This document shows positions 40,596 to 49,115 of a DNA stretch of 59,202 nt, piece after piece (position 1 is the stretch's first letter; every line of letters begins with the position of its first letter). The translations under genes and the position numbers were made by a program. Location: contig CAYJOD010000035.1 in NCBI GenBank assembly GCA_964371655.1, positions 1 to 59,202 of the forward strand. Direction: 5' to 3'. This DNA comes from CAZGSN01 sp964371655 (GTDB lineage: Bacteria; Desulfobacterota; Binatia; HRBIN30). The notes under the pieces are model-generated. The model was not told where the DNA came from. It did not search any database and saw only the letters and a list, made by a program, of their open reading frames with translations.

Positions 40596-41644
40596 CAGCG
40601 TGCGAGGGCCAACTGAACGTACGCCGTCATGCCGACGGCGAGGCGGCGGTCCTGGTTATCGATGCGCAATCGCACTTCGAAGGTCCTGATGTCGCGCTTG
40701 AAGCGACTGACGTCGCGCTGCGTGGCGAAGCCGGCGTCGGCGCCGCGGTAGAACACGACCCCTTTGCGCTCGTCACCGGACGGCAAACGGACCATGAGCG
40801 TATCGCCGACGCGGACGCGATCGATGTAGGTTTCCTCGACGTCGAGGCGCACCCACAGATCGTCGGGGTTGATGAGAGTGAGGAGCGGTTGGCCGGGGCT
40901 CACGATTTCGCCGAGGCGCACGGCAAGCACGTCGACGCTGGCGTCGAGCGGCGCATGGATCTCGGAATAGGCGAGACGCACGTCGGCCTTGGCGCGCTGT
41001 GCGACAGCGGCGGCCTGCTGCTCGCGGCTGGCGCCGAGCGCCTCTTTACGCATCGCGGTCTGCTCGGCGTTGGAGTGCGCCAACGCCAGTGCTGCGCGCG
41101 CCGCTTCCACTTGCCGCTGCGCCGAGTCGACGCGCGCCTTCGCTGCTTCGGAGCGCGTGCGCGTCTGATCGAACTCCTCGACGGAAACGACTCCCTTCGG
41201 CAGCAGCTGTTTGTTGCGCTCGAACAGCAGGCGGGCGTTCTCGGCGTCGGCCTGCGCCGCCACCTGCTGCGCCGCGGCCGCCGCCAACGTCGCCTCCGCC
41301 TGATGGATCTGCTCGGCAGTCTGCTGCTCCTGGAGTCGCAGCGCCGCCTCGCTCTGTTTGACTTGCGACGCCAGACCCTCGGCGCTGTGCGAGTAGTACG
41401 CACTATCGGCGCGTAGCTCGTCGGGCGCGATCACAGCGAGCAACTGATCGTGCTGGACACTGTCACCCTCGCGCACCAACAAGCGATCGATGCGCCCACT
41501 CACCTGCGGGCTGATGATCACCTCGTTGGTGGTCACCAATCCGGTCAGCACCAGCGACGTCGCGCGCAGCTGTCGCACGTAATACGCAAGGGCCGCTGCC
41601 AGCAGCACCACCGCCAGACCGATCAGCAGAGGCTTACGCTTCAC
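40595..41644 (-). CDS. HlyD/EmrA-type membrane fusion protein
   Basis: The 349-residue protein has one N-terminal membrane helix (LLIGLAVVLLAAALAYYV), a biotinyl-lipoyl-like half (VSGRIDRLLVREGDSVQHDQLL), a long coiled coil (about 90-220, rich in Ala, Glu and Gln) and the barrel part (APLDASVDVLAVRLGEIVSPGQPLL). It would link the inner-membrane ABC exporter to an outer-membrane channel. It is the first gene of the three-gene minus-strand operon. No regulator lies upstream. Confidence 0.92.
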   Translation of the reverse strand: MKRKPLLIGLAVVLLAAALAYYVRQLRATSLVLTGLVTTNEVIISPQVSGRIDRLLVREGDSVQHDQLLAVIAPDELRADSAYYSHSAEGLASQVKQSEAALRLQEQQTAEQIHQAEATLAAAAAQQVAAQADAENARLLFERNKQLLPKGVVSVEEFDQTRTRSEAAKARVDSAQRQVEAARAALALAHSNAEQTAMRKEALGASREQQAAAVAQRAKADVRLAYSEIHAPLDASVDVLAVRLGEIVSPGQPLLTLINPDDLWVRLDVEETYIDRVRVGDTLMVRLPSGDERKGVVFYRGADAGFATQRDVSRFKRDIRTFEVRLRIDNQDRRLAVGMTAYVQLALAR

Positions 41645-41950
41645 ACCAGCCTCGACGCGGCAAGGAATCGCGGTCCACCATTTATCGTTCGTCCTGTCCT
41701 TTCCCGTTGAGCGGACGCCATCTATTGGCGAGCCGCCGGAACTGCGTCAACCACGGGGCCGCGGAACATTTCGTTGTCTTTGGCTGCGGACCCGGCCGCG
41801 CTTGTTGCTGGCCGTGGGTTCCCAGGAGTTGGAAGCACAACCGATGCTGATCCAGATTTCAGCACGCCTCGGGGCAGCCTGGGCAACAGGTAGATTGGTC
41901 CGGACTTGGCGAGTGAGTTGCTCTATCATACCGATGGAAAGGAGCTTCAG
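41645..41950. other. Divergent promoter region
   Basis: The 306-bp gap separates the divergent exporter operon and the HPF-cold shock gene. No gene, repeat or operator is recognised. AAAGGAG at 41938-41944 is the ribosome site of the right-hand gene. Confidence 0.4.
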
Positions 41951-42499
41951 ATGCAACTGCCCCTACAGATCACCTTTCGCAACATGGAGCCAACGGAAGC
42001 CATCGAGGCTAAGATCCGCGAGCGCTCCGAACGACTCGATCGAGTTTATGATCGCATCATGTCGTGCCGTGTCGTCGTCGAATCGCCGCATCGGCATCAC
42101 CACCAGGGCAACCTGGTCCATCTGCGCATCGATCTCAAAGTCCCGAATGGCGAACTTGTCGTCAATCGCGAGCCGAACCAGCACCACGCCCACGAAGACG
42201 CCTACGTCGCCATCCGCGATGCCTTTGACGCCATGCAACGGCAGCTCGAAGATTTCATCCGTCGCCAACGAGCCGATGTGAAGCTCCACGAGGCGTCGCC
42301 GCTCGGTCGTGTCGCCAGTCTGTTCCCGGACGAGGGCTATGGATTCATCTCGACTTCCGATGGCCGCGAGATTTACTTCCACAGGAACAGTGTGGGCGAC
42401 GACGGCTTCGCCCAGCTTAGTGTCGGCAGCGGTGTGCGCTTTGTCGAAGAGATGGGAGAGAAGGGACCGCAGGCAACGACGGTACGTGTGAACGACTGA
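41951..42499 (+). CDS. HPF/RaiA-type ribosome factor fused to a cold shock domain
   Basis: The 182-residue protein has an HPF/YfiA (S30AE) domain at 1-105 (LPLQITFRNMEPTEAIEAKI, NLVHLRIDLKVP, AYVAIRDAFDAMQRQL) and a cold shock domain at about 117-182, with the RNA-binding motifs DEGYGFIST and EIYFHRNSV. HPF domains bind the 30S decoding site and help store inactive ribosomes; cold shock domains bind single-stranded RNA. Long HPFs normally carry a dimerisation domain instead. The ATG at 41951 follows AAAGGAGCTTCAG. A role in stationary-phase ribosome protection with RNA binding is inferred. Confidence 0.9.
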   Translation: MQLPLQITFRNMEPTEAIEAKIRERSERLDRVYDRIMSCRVVVESPHRHHHQGNLVHLRIDLKVPNGELVVNREPNQHHAHEDAYVAIRDAFDAMQRQLEDFIRRQRADVKLHEASPLGRVASLFPDEGYGFISTSDGREIYFHRNSVGDDGFAQLSVGSGVRFVEEMGEKGPQATTVRVND

Positions 42500-42513
42500 G
42501 GCCGCCTCTGGCG

Positions 42514-42634
42514 AGATTTTCTCAAGACCCACCGATGAGGAGGGCGCGCAGCCGCGCGCCCCTACAATGGAACCGAGGCAATCCGCATGGCGTAGGGGCG
42601 CGCGGTTGCGCGCCCTGTAGGTTTTGAGACAACC
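42514..42634. mobile_element. Element with GGTTGTCTCA-type ends, degenerate
   Basis: The left end ATTTTCTCAAGACC and right end GGTTTTGAGACAACC are related to the shell at 16411-16538. The cargo differs: a hairpin of GGGCGCGCAGCCGCGCGCCCC and its partner GGGGCGCGCGGTTGCGCGCC. Both flanks carry TCTGG, similar to the target at 16404. The left end lies just after the HPF gene. Confidence 0.65.
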
Positions 42635-42723
42635 TCTGGAGTGCGGGAGCTTGCTCACGCTTTGGCGGAACGAGGGCCCCGTGCTCCGCTTGCCGAGCCG
42701 TGCGCAGCTTGCGCACCTTCGTC

Positions 42724-42761
42724 CCTGAAAACAAACGGGGCGCCGTAAGTGGCGCCCCGTT
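42724..42761 (-). terminator. Rho-independent terminator of the sigma factor gene
   Basis: On the minus strand an 11-bp perfect GC-rich stem (AACGGGGCGCC, loop of 6, GGCGCCCCGTT) is followed by TTTGTTTTC. It lies just after the sigma factor stop codon. Confidence 0.85.
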
Positions 42762-42766
42762 GTCAT

Positions 42767-43948
42767 TCAGTGCAGGTATTCGTGTAGACCCTGCTCGCGG
42801 CAGATGTCCTTGAGCTTGTTCAGCGCGCGGCTTTCCAGCTGCCGGATTCGCTCACGGCTGACGCCCAGGCGCGTGCCGAGGTCTTCCAGGGTCTCGGTGT
42901 TGTCATCTTGCCAGCCGAAACGCTGACGCAAGATGTAGCTCTCGCGTGCCGGCAGATGAGTCATCGCCTCTTCGAGCTGCTTGCGTAGAGCCGCCCCGGA
43001 GGCGTGATCTTCGGGGGCTTCGCAGTCGCTCGCGAGGATCGTCTCCAAGGTACGGTCATCGTCCTCACTGACAGGCGCATCGGTCGAGACGAAGTAGAAC
43101 GACTGCGACATGGCGTCGAAACGCTCCTGGTCGATGCCCTGGCTCTCGGCGAGTTGCTGGCGTGTAACCTTGCCGTCGTTTTCCCCGGCCAAGCCTTGTT
43201 CATCGCGGCTCAGCCGCCGGCGGAACTGACCCCAGTGTACCGGGGTACGAATCAGCGACCCGTGCGTATCTGCCGCACGCCCGAGTTGCTGCCAAATCCA
43301 CCATGTCGCGTAGGTGCTGAATTTGATCGCCCGCTCCGGGTCGAATTTCTCGATCGCGCGCAGCAAGCCGAGGGTACCCTCTTGGAACAGGTCTAGCGTC
43401 GTCAGGGTCGGGTGGTGGTAGCGTCGTGCCAGAACGTTCACGAGCCGTACATTGGCACGCACCATTTGGTCGCGGTACGTGCGGTAGTCCGCGAGAGCAT
43501 TCGACAGCTCGGCCACGAGCGCCCGCAGCTCTTTGCGCGTGACCCGCAGACGGCGCTCCTCCCTGGTGTCGCCGATGGTTCGGCGCGCGAAATTCAAAAT
43601 CGTCACGGCTTCCCGTTCGCGGAAGTCCTCCTCTGGAGCGATCACTCCACGTCCGCCGTCACTCAGGGCGGCGGCGGTGATTCGTCGCGCCTTGCGCAGG
43701 ACGCTTCGTACGCGCTTGCGGGCCTTGGAGATCTTCCGCGCCAGGTCTTCTTCTTCCGGGCGAGTTAGCAGGGTCGTTGTCGCCAGCTCGGCCGAGAACA
43801 GCGCGTCGGCGTTCAAATCGCTGACGTGGACTTCCTCCGCCTCATCGAGCGCAGGCGCCATGAGCGTATCCACCCCCTGGAAGTCTTCGGCATCCTGGGG
43901 TTTGAAGGTCTCGGTCGATTCGGTTCGTTCGCTATCAAGCATAGGCAT
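42767..43948 (-). CDS. RNA polymerase sigma-70 family factor (group 1/2 type)
   Basis: The 393-residue sigma factor has an acidic N-terminus, region 1.2, region 2 with VRLVNVLARRYHHPTLTTLDLFQEGTLGLLRAIEKFDPERA (split around residue 190) and FSTYATWWIWQQL for -10 recognition, region 3, and region 4 (LPARESYILRQRFGWQDD, LGTRLGVSRERIRQLESRAL) for the -35 box. The insert between regions 1.2 and 2 is longer than in RpoS and shorter than in RpoD, so it is probably an alternative, RpoS/RpoH-like factor. The ATG has no Shine-Dalgarno site; a TATAAT box lies 9 bp before it. A terminator follows. Confidence 0.93.
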   Translation of the reverse strand: MPMLDSERTESTETFKPQDAEDFQGVDTLMAPALDEAEEVHVSDLNADALFSAELATTTLLTRPEEEDLARKISKARKRVRSVLRKARRITAAALSDGGRGVIAPEEDFREREAVTILNFARRTIGDTREERRLRVTRKELRALVAELSNALADYRTYRDQMVRANVRLVNVLARRYHHPTLTTLDLFQEGTLGLLRAIEKFDPERAIKFSTYATWWIWQQLGRAADTHGSLIRTPVHWGQFRRRLSRDEQGLAGENDGKVTRQQLAESQGIDQERFDAMSQSFYFVSTDAPVSEDDDRTLETILASDCEAPEDHASGAALRKQLEEAMTHLPARESYILRQRFGWQDDNTETLEDLGTRLGVSRERIRQLESRALNKLKDICREQGLHEYLH

Positions 43949-43957
43949 TCGACGAGG

Positions 43958-43963
43958 ATTATA
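43958..43963 (-). promoter_or_regulatory. Candidate -10 box (TATAAT) of the sigma factor gene
   Basis: Read on the minus strand, TATAAT stands 9 bp before the ATG. A start point 6-7 bp after it would leave a leader of only 2-4 bases. No good -35 box at 16-18 bp is visible (CTGCAT at 16 bp is poor), so an alternative sigma or an activator may be needed, or translation starts at the next ATG (residue 3). Confidence 0.4.
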
Positions 43964-44013
43964 CGACGAAAATTCACGAATGCAGCATACCTAAACGCAA
44001 CAATCGTGGATCT

Positions 44014-44427
44014 CTAGGTTCGCCTGGCCGGCGCGGTCCGGCCGCAGGTTATTGCCAAAATCGACCCGAAACCGAGGCACCAGAGGTTAATTCCCACTGC
44101 CATCAGCGTATCGGGCACGGATATGGCGTACATGCGGTTCTGAAGGTTGAAGCTGATATCGAGCCCGCCCAGGAAGAGAAGCGCACCCGCCCCGACCAGG
44201 CCCAGCGCCCGGCCGCGGTCGCGTTGGACGGGATCGGTTCGCAGAAGTAGACGGCCTGACACGAATAGGACGACCGCCATTAGGCAGTCGGGGACCGGGA
44301 AGGCGTGCTCGAACGCAAAATATCCCGGCGGCGGCTGATCGGGCGCCAAGCCGATGGTGAAGAATAGCAGCCAAAACCCGATCAGACCGGCCGCGGTGAG
44401 CTGCTCCAGATAGGCGATCACGTACAT
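44014..44427 (-). CDS. Hypothetical four-helix membrane protein
   Basis: The 137-residue protein has four hydrophobic segments (about 10-27, 42-62, 72-90, 105-128), with Pro and aromatic residues in the first loop (GLAPDQPPPGYFAFEHAFPVPD). I do not recognise the family. It begins 5 bp after the SDR stop codon and is probably co-transcribed; a small membrane partner of the lipid-modifying SDR is possible. The ATG at 44427 begins MYVIAYLEQL; the frame is open upstream into the SDR gene. Confidence 0.7.
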   Translation of the reverse strand: MYVIAYLEQLTAAGLIGFWLLFFTIGLAPDQPPPGYFAFEHAFPVPDCLMAVVLFVSGRLLLRTDPVQRDRGRALGLVGAGALLFLGGLDISFNLQNRMYAISVPDTLMAVGINLWCLGFGSILAITCGRTAPARRT

Positions 44428-44432
44428 GTGTC

Positions 44433-45266
44433 TCAGCTGCCTCGTTGAGCTTTCTGCGTCCGCCGGATGGTGCGACGAAAGCTCCACTCGACGGCCCCCG
44501 GCAACAGCCGTTTCGCTAAGGCCCCGAGCCGACCCTCCCAGCCCGGGATGATGAGGAAGGTTTCCTTTGCCATGCCGCGGAACAGTTGCGCCGCGACGGC
44601 GTCGGAGCTCAAAACCCTAGCTCCAGCCGAAATAGCCTTGGTCTCCTCCGGCTTGGTTTGATTCTCGGTCGAGAAGCCCGGCGTGTCCGTATCCGGGGGA
44701 CAAAGCACCGAGACGGTAATCCCGTTGGGATGCAGCTCCTGGCGCAAAGCTTCCGAGAAGCCGACGATGGCGAACTTGGAGGCGCAGTAGTCGCTGTACC
44801 CATACACCCCGATGAGGCCAGCCAGAGAGGATGTGTTGACGATGTAGCCGCCGTGCTCGCGCAGGTAGGGCAGGGCCGCCTGGACCGTATTCCAACAACC
44901 GTGGAGATTGACCCTCATGGTCTCGTCGAACTGCTCCCAGGAGATGTCGGAGAACCGGCGCGGGTAGGCCCGCCCGGCACAGTTGATGAGCACCCGGGGC
45001 GCACCGATGTCGGCTGCCGCTGCTGCGATCGTTGCCTTCACCGCCAGCGGATCGGCGACGTCGACGGAATAGAATCCGACCGGCTGAGACGGGTCGTTGC
45101 TGGCTTGTCGGATCTCGGTTGCCGCTGCCTGCAACGGCTCCGCCCGCCGCGCGAAGATGGCCACCCGCGACCCCAACCCGGCCGCACGTTTTGCGACCGC
45201 GAGGCCGATGCCCATCGAGCCGCCAACGACGTAAACCGTCGCTCCTTTGAAGTCCGTCAGACGCAT
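44433..45266 (-). CDS. Short-chain dehydrogenase, 3-ketodihydrosphingosine reductase-like
   Basis: The 277-residue SDR has the NADPH motif GGSMGIGLAVA, NCAG, and the catalytic Ser146/147, Tyr160 and Lys164 (YCASK). The segment PPDTDTPGF followed by EN and KPEET (about 190-209) is the hallmark of 3-ketodihydrosphingosine reductases (KDSR/TSC10), which reduce the product of serine palmitoyltransferase during sphingolipid synthesis. No SPT or ceramide synthase gene lies in the window, so the pathway is inferred. The C-terminal ~25 residues are basic (WSFRRTIRRTQKAQRGS). Confidence 0.87.
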   Translation of the reverse strand: MRLTDFKGATVYVVGGSMGIGLAVAKRAAGLGSRVAIFARRAEPLQAAATEIRQASNDPSQPVGFYSVDVADPLAVKATIAAAAADIGAPRVLINCAGRAYPRRFSDISWEQFDETMRVNLHGCWNTVQAALPYLREHGGYIVNTSSLAGLIGVYGYSDYCASKFAIVGFSEALRQELHPNGITVSVLCPPDTDTPGFSTENQTKPEETKAISAGARVLSSDAVAAQLFRGMAKETFLIIPGWEGRLGALAKRLLPGAVEWSFRRTIRRTQKAQRGS

Positions 45267-45830
45267 GAAGGCAGCATCTTCTGTCGTCTTGGCGACAATG
45301 GCAAGGGTAGAGGCATCAGGGCCACGGCAAAGTCGTTCACGGAGGCATCTGACTGCCCCTCGATACGCGGCCCAAAAACCGGGCCGCTACTCGGGGCGAA
45401 CGGTTTCCAAGGTTTAGAACCGTTCTGGCGGCGTATCGAGGCTCCGTCAGCGACTTTGCCGTGGCCCTGGTAGAGGCATCGCTCTGAGGTTCGGAGTAGG
45501 TTTGAGCCTTGGATCGTAGCCGCGCTCGCCAGAGCGTGGCCGCGACTGGAATCGAAGCGCGAATCTGCTGACGAACAGCGGATGCCACGGCCTGGCGGCC
45601 GCAGCTACATCTCGACCCTACGCCAGTTGTCGTAGCCGCGCTCGCCAGAGCGTGGAGCAGGTGGAATCGGAGCACGAATCTGCCGATGAACGCTGGCTGC
45701 CACGGCCTTGGCGGCCGCGGCTACAGCTGCGGCCGCTCGCGTTTGCGCCGACTACTGGCTTCTCGATGGAACGTGAAAAATCTACTCCGAGTGTCAAGCA
45801 TGGCGTGCCGTGCCTCTGCCAGGCGCGCGT
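45267..45830. repeat. Repeat-only intergenic region
   Basis: No gene is seen. It contains the mobile element at 45317-45470 and then two direct copies (about 45516-45610 and 45630-45727) of a ~95-bp repeat that begins TCGTAGCCGCGCTCGCCAGA and ends in GGCGGCCGCGGCTACA. An inverted, interrupted copy is at 16330-16556. The DNA between 45728 and 45830, before the RND stop codon, has no recognised content. Confidence 0.75.
45317..45470. mobile_element. 154-bp element with 9-bp target duplication (AGGGCCACGGC ends)
   Basis: The ends CAGGGCCACGGCAAAGTCG and CGACTTTGCCGTGGCCCTGG are complementary over 19 bases. TAGAGGCAT precedes it (45308-45316) and follows it (45471-45479), a 9-bp direct repeat. 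The cargo is the CCCTCGATACGC...CTACTCGGGGCGAACGG hairpin, also seen at 5327-5445. An orphan left end of the same shell (CCAGGGCCACGGCAAAGTCG) is at about 3086-3105. Confidence 0.8.
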
Positions 45831-48800
45831 TCATGCGGGTGTCGACCGTGCGCCCCTCGAGCTCGCTGTTGAAGTGTCGCTGCCAGCGTAGATGAGAAAG
45901 TACACGAGCGGAACGACGATGAGGGAGAAGGCGGTGGAGGCGAAGATGCCGAAGATGAAGCTCCACGCCAGACCCGAGAAAATCGGGTCGAGGGTGATGA
46001 CGATCGACCCGAACATCGCTGCACCGGCAGTCAAGAAGATCGGGCGCAGCCGCGTCGCGCCGGCCTCGATGATTGCCTCCATCAGGTTCACGTCACCGCG
46101 GGCGCGGATGTGTTCGATGAAGTCGATGAGGATGATCGAGTTGCGCACGACGATGCCGGCAAGCGCGATCATCCCGATCATTCCGGTGGCGGTGAAGAAG
46201 ACCGGGGTGGCGAAGGCGCCCACCGGCGCCGTGAACAACAGGTTGAGAATCCAGAATCCGGGCATGATGCCGATCAGCGTCAGCGGGATGGCAATCATGA
46301 TCACCCCCGGAATCCCGAGCGATCCGGTCTGCGCGACCAGGAGGACGTAGATCATCAACAGGGCTGCCGCGAAGGCGAGGCCGAGATCGCGGAAGACGTC
46401 GACGGTGATCTTCCACTCACCCTCACCGGCGAGATCCATCTCATATCCAGCCGGCAACGGGTTCTTGCCCTCCCAGCGTTGCAGGTCGAAGACCGCTTCC
46501 ACCGGGCTCCGTCCCGCCATCTCGGCGATCACGAACGCTACCCGCCGCAGGTTCTTGTGGTAGATCGTGCGCTCCGCCGCCTCGGTCGTCAGCGCGCCAA
46601 CTTCGCCGAGCGGGACCAGGCTTCCACTCGGGGCTTTGACCCGCAAAGCCAGTAGCTCGGCCATCGTGCTGCGCGTCGTGCGCGGTAGACGCACGGCGAG
46701 ATCGAGCGGCAAGCGTTCGGAAGCGATGTGCACGCGCCCGGCTGCCGCCCCGCTGAGGGCGAGCGCGAGGGTTTGCGACGCCTCCGCGTCAGTCACACCG
46801 CTGAGCCCGGCCTTGTCGCGATCGAGTCGGTAGTGGAGCTTCTCAGCGTCAGCCTCGGAGAAGTCGTCGACGTCGACGACACCGGCGGTCTTCTCCATCG
46901 CGCCACGAACGCGCTTGGACACTGCCACCAGCTCTTCGTGTCTGGCGTCGAGCGGCCCGTAAACCTCGGCCACCAGGGTTGCCAGCACCGGCGGACCGGG
47001 TGGTGCTTCGACAATCTTGACGTTGGCGCCGTATTGCGCCGCGATGCTCTCGATCTGTGGGCGGATGCGCAGCGCGATCTCGTGCGACTGCTGCGTGCGC
47101 CGCTCCTTCGGCAGCAGGCTGATGCGGATATCGCCGACGTTACCGCCGCGGCGCAGATAGTAGTGGCGCACCATGCCGTTGAAGTCCATGGGCGAGGCTA
47201 GGCCGACGTAGGCCTCATAGTCGGTTACCTCGGCTACCGTCGCCAGGTATTGCTCCAACGCCCGTGCCACGGCGTCGGTGTCCTCCAGTGTCGTGCCGCG
47301 CGGCGTGTCGATCACCAGGGCCAACTCGTTCTTGTTGTCGAACGGCAGCATCTTCAACGGCACCGCCCGCGTCACCGCCAGCAGGGCCGATCCGACAAAT
47401 GCCAGCGCCACCGCAGCAAGGAAGAGCGCGGCGCGGCGCCGGCTCGAGAGCAACGGCGATACGGTGGCGCGATAGAGGCGATACGCGGTCGAGCGCGTGA
47501 TCTCGAAAGGCTCTTCCTGCTCCTTGCCGTACTCGCTCTTGAGGAGATGGTAGCTCGCCCAGGGCGTTACCGTGAATGCCACCAGGAGCGACAGCAGCAT
47601 CGCAACCGGGACGTTGAACGCCATCGGCGCCATGTACGGACCCATCATCCCGGTGATGAAGAACATCGGCAGAAACGACACGATCACCGTGAAGGTCGCC
47701 AGAATTGTCGGCGGCCGCACTTCGTCCACCGCTGTCAGCGTCGCCTCGAGCGCCGATTCGCGGCGCAGCTTGAAGTGACGGAAGATGTTCTCGACGTCGA
47801 CGATGGGGTCGTCAACGAGCAAGCCGAGCGACAAGATCAACGCAAACAGCGTCACCCGGTTGATGGTGTAACCGAACATCAGGTCGAGCAGCAGAGTGAC
47901 CGACAGGGTCATCGGTACCGCAATGGCGACGATGAACGCCTCTTTCGGGCCGAGCGCGATCGCGAGCAGGACGATGATCGTGGCAATGGCGATCATCAGG
48001 TGTTTGACCAGCTCGTTCACCTTGTGGTTCGCGGTCTCGCCGTAATCGCGAGTGATGTGCACGTCGACCTCGTCCGGCACGACGCTGCCGCGCAGCCCGT
48101 CCACCGTGTGGATCACTTCCTCGGCGACCCGCACCGCGTTGGTTCCCTTGCGCTTGGCGACGGCGATGGTCACGGCGACACGCTCGTCACCGGCTCGCGC
48201 CGGCGACAGAGCCGTGCCAACGAGGCGCGCTTCCGCGGCCGCCGCACCGAAGCCGATTCGCGTGTAGCTCTCGACTTCTTCGGCCGCGTCGACGACGCGA
48301 GCCACGTCGCGTACGTACACCGGCCTGCCCGCGACGGCGCTGACGAGCGTGGCGCCGACGTCGTCGACCGATCCGAAGAACGGCCCTGCTTCCAGCTCGA
48401 CCTCGCGGCCGCCGCGCTCCAAACGGCCGGCGCTGACGTTCACGTTGCCGGCGCCGAGCGCGTGGACCACCTCGAGCAAGGATACACCGTGGGCGCTGAG
48501 CTGGGCCGGGTCGATGTAGACGGTGACCTTCCGGCGCTCGCCTCCGACGACCCAGCGCTTGCCGGTATTGGCCACGCGTCCGATCTTGTCGAGCACCTCG
48601 TCGGCGACCCGCCGGAGCTCGGCGCCGCCATAGTGCGAATTGGGAGATGAGAGCGTGAACAGAAGAATCGGCACGTCGTCAATCTCGACCGGCTTGACGA
48701 TCCAGCTCGTCACTCCTTGCGGTATCGCGTCCTGGCTCGACAGAACTTTGTTCCACACCTTGACCAGGCTGCGCTCGCGATCCTCGCCCACGAAGAAGCG

Positions 48801-49115
48801 AACCGTGACCACGGCCCCGCCCGGACGTGACATCGAGTAGACGTACTCGACGCCGTCGATCTCCCAAAGCCGCGCCTCGAGCGGTGTGGCGACGAGATTT
48901 TCCGTCTCCTCTGCCGAGGCGCCGGGGAACTCGACGAAGACGTCGGCGAACGGAACCACGATCTGCGGTTCCTCCTCGCGCGCCGTTACCAGGAGGGCGA
49001 CCGCGCCGGCGGCGATCGAGGCGAGGAGAAGGAGAATCGAGAGCTTCGAGGTGATGAAGATCTCGACGATCCTCTTGGTGATGCTCCGCTTCGGGGAGGT
49101 GGATTCGGTGTTCAT
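45831..49115 (-). CDS. RND efflux transporter permease
   Basis: The 1094-residue protein has the RND layout: a first helix at about 24-45 (ILLLLASIAAGAVALLV), a large periplasmic domain, six helices from about 375-560, a second periplasmic domain and helices at about 905-1080. The proton-relay aspartates are in SLGLLVDDPIVDVENIF and the helix 10 Lys/Arg region is near IVVRNSIILIDFIEH. PFADVFVEFPGASAEETENLV marks the HAE/CusA-like branch. It works as a trimer with the fusion protein encoded upstream, about 370 bp away. The substrate may be organic or metal; no metal-binding Met triad is obvious. Confidence 0.95.
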   Translation of the reverse strand: MNTESTSPKRSITKRIVEIFITSKLSILLLLASIAAGAVALLVTAREEEPQIVVPFADVFVEFPGASAEETENLVATPLEARLWEIDGVEYVYSMSRPGGAVVTVRFFVGEDRERSLVKVWNKVLSSQDAIPQGVTSWIVKPVEIDDVPILLFTLSSPNSHYGGAELRRVADEVLDKIGRVANTGKRWVVGGERRKVTVYIDPAQLSAHGVSLLEVVHALGAGNVNVSAGRLERGGREVELEAGPFFGSVDDVGATLVSAVAGRPVYVRDVARVVDAAEEVESYTRIGFGAAAAEARLVGTALSPARAGDERVAVTIAVAKRKGTNAVRVAEEVIHTVDGLRGSVVPDEVDVHITRDYGETANHKVNELVKHLMIAIATIIVLLAIALGPKEAFIVAIAVPMTLSVTLLLDLMFGYTINRVTLFALILSLGLLVDDPIVDVENIFRHFKLRRESALEATLTAVDEVRPPTILATFTVIVSFLPMFFITGMMGPYMAPMAFNVPVAMLLSLLVAFTVTPWASYHLLKSEYGKEQEEPFEITRSTAYRLYRATVSPLLSSRRRAALFLAAVALAFVGSALLAVTRAVPLKMLPFDNKNELALVIDTPRGTTLEDTDAVARALEQYLATVAEVTDYEAYVGLASPMDFNGMVRHYYLRRGGNVGDIRISLLPKERRTQQSHEIALRIRPQIESIAAQYGANVKIVEAPPGPPVLATLVAEVYGPLDARHEELVAVSKRVRGAMEKTAGVVDVDDFSEADAEKLHYRLDRDKAGLSGVTDAEASQTLALALSGAAAGRVHIASERLPLDLAVRLPRTTRSTMAELLALRVKAPSGSLVPLGEVGALTTEAAERTIYHKNLRRVAFVIAEMAGRSPVEAVFDLQRWEGKNPLPAGYEMDLAGEGEWKITVDVFRDLGLAFAAALLMIYVLLVAQTGSLGIPGVIMIAIPLTLIGIMPGFWILNLLFTAPVGAFATPVFFTATGMIGMIALAGIVVRNSIILIDFIEHIRARGDVNLMEAIIEAGATRLRPIFLTAGAAMFGSIVITLDPIFSGLAWSFIFGIFASTAFSLIVVPLVYFLIYAGSDTSTASSRGARSTPA

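Noticed and set aside
38985..40616. A 543-codon plus-strand frame across the ABC exporter genes
   Set aside because: It spans two genes of an operon on the other strand with clear Walker motifs; its sequence is low in hydrophobic core residues and shows no family.
47250..48650. A 466-codon plus-strand frame inside the RND pump gene
   Set aside because: It is antisense to a well-conserved pump, and its Arg/Gln/His-rich translation lacks any domain.
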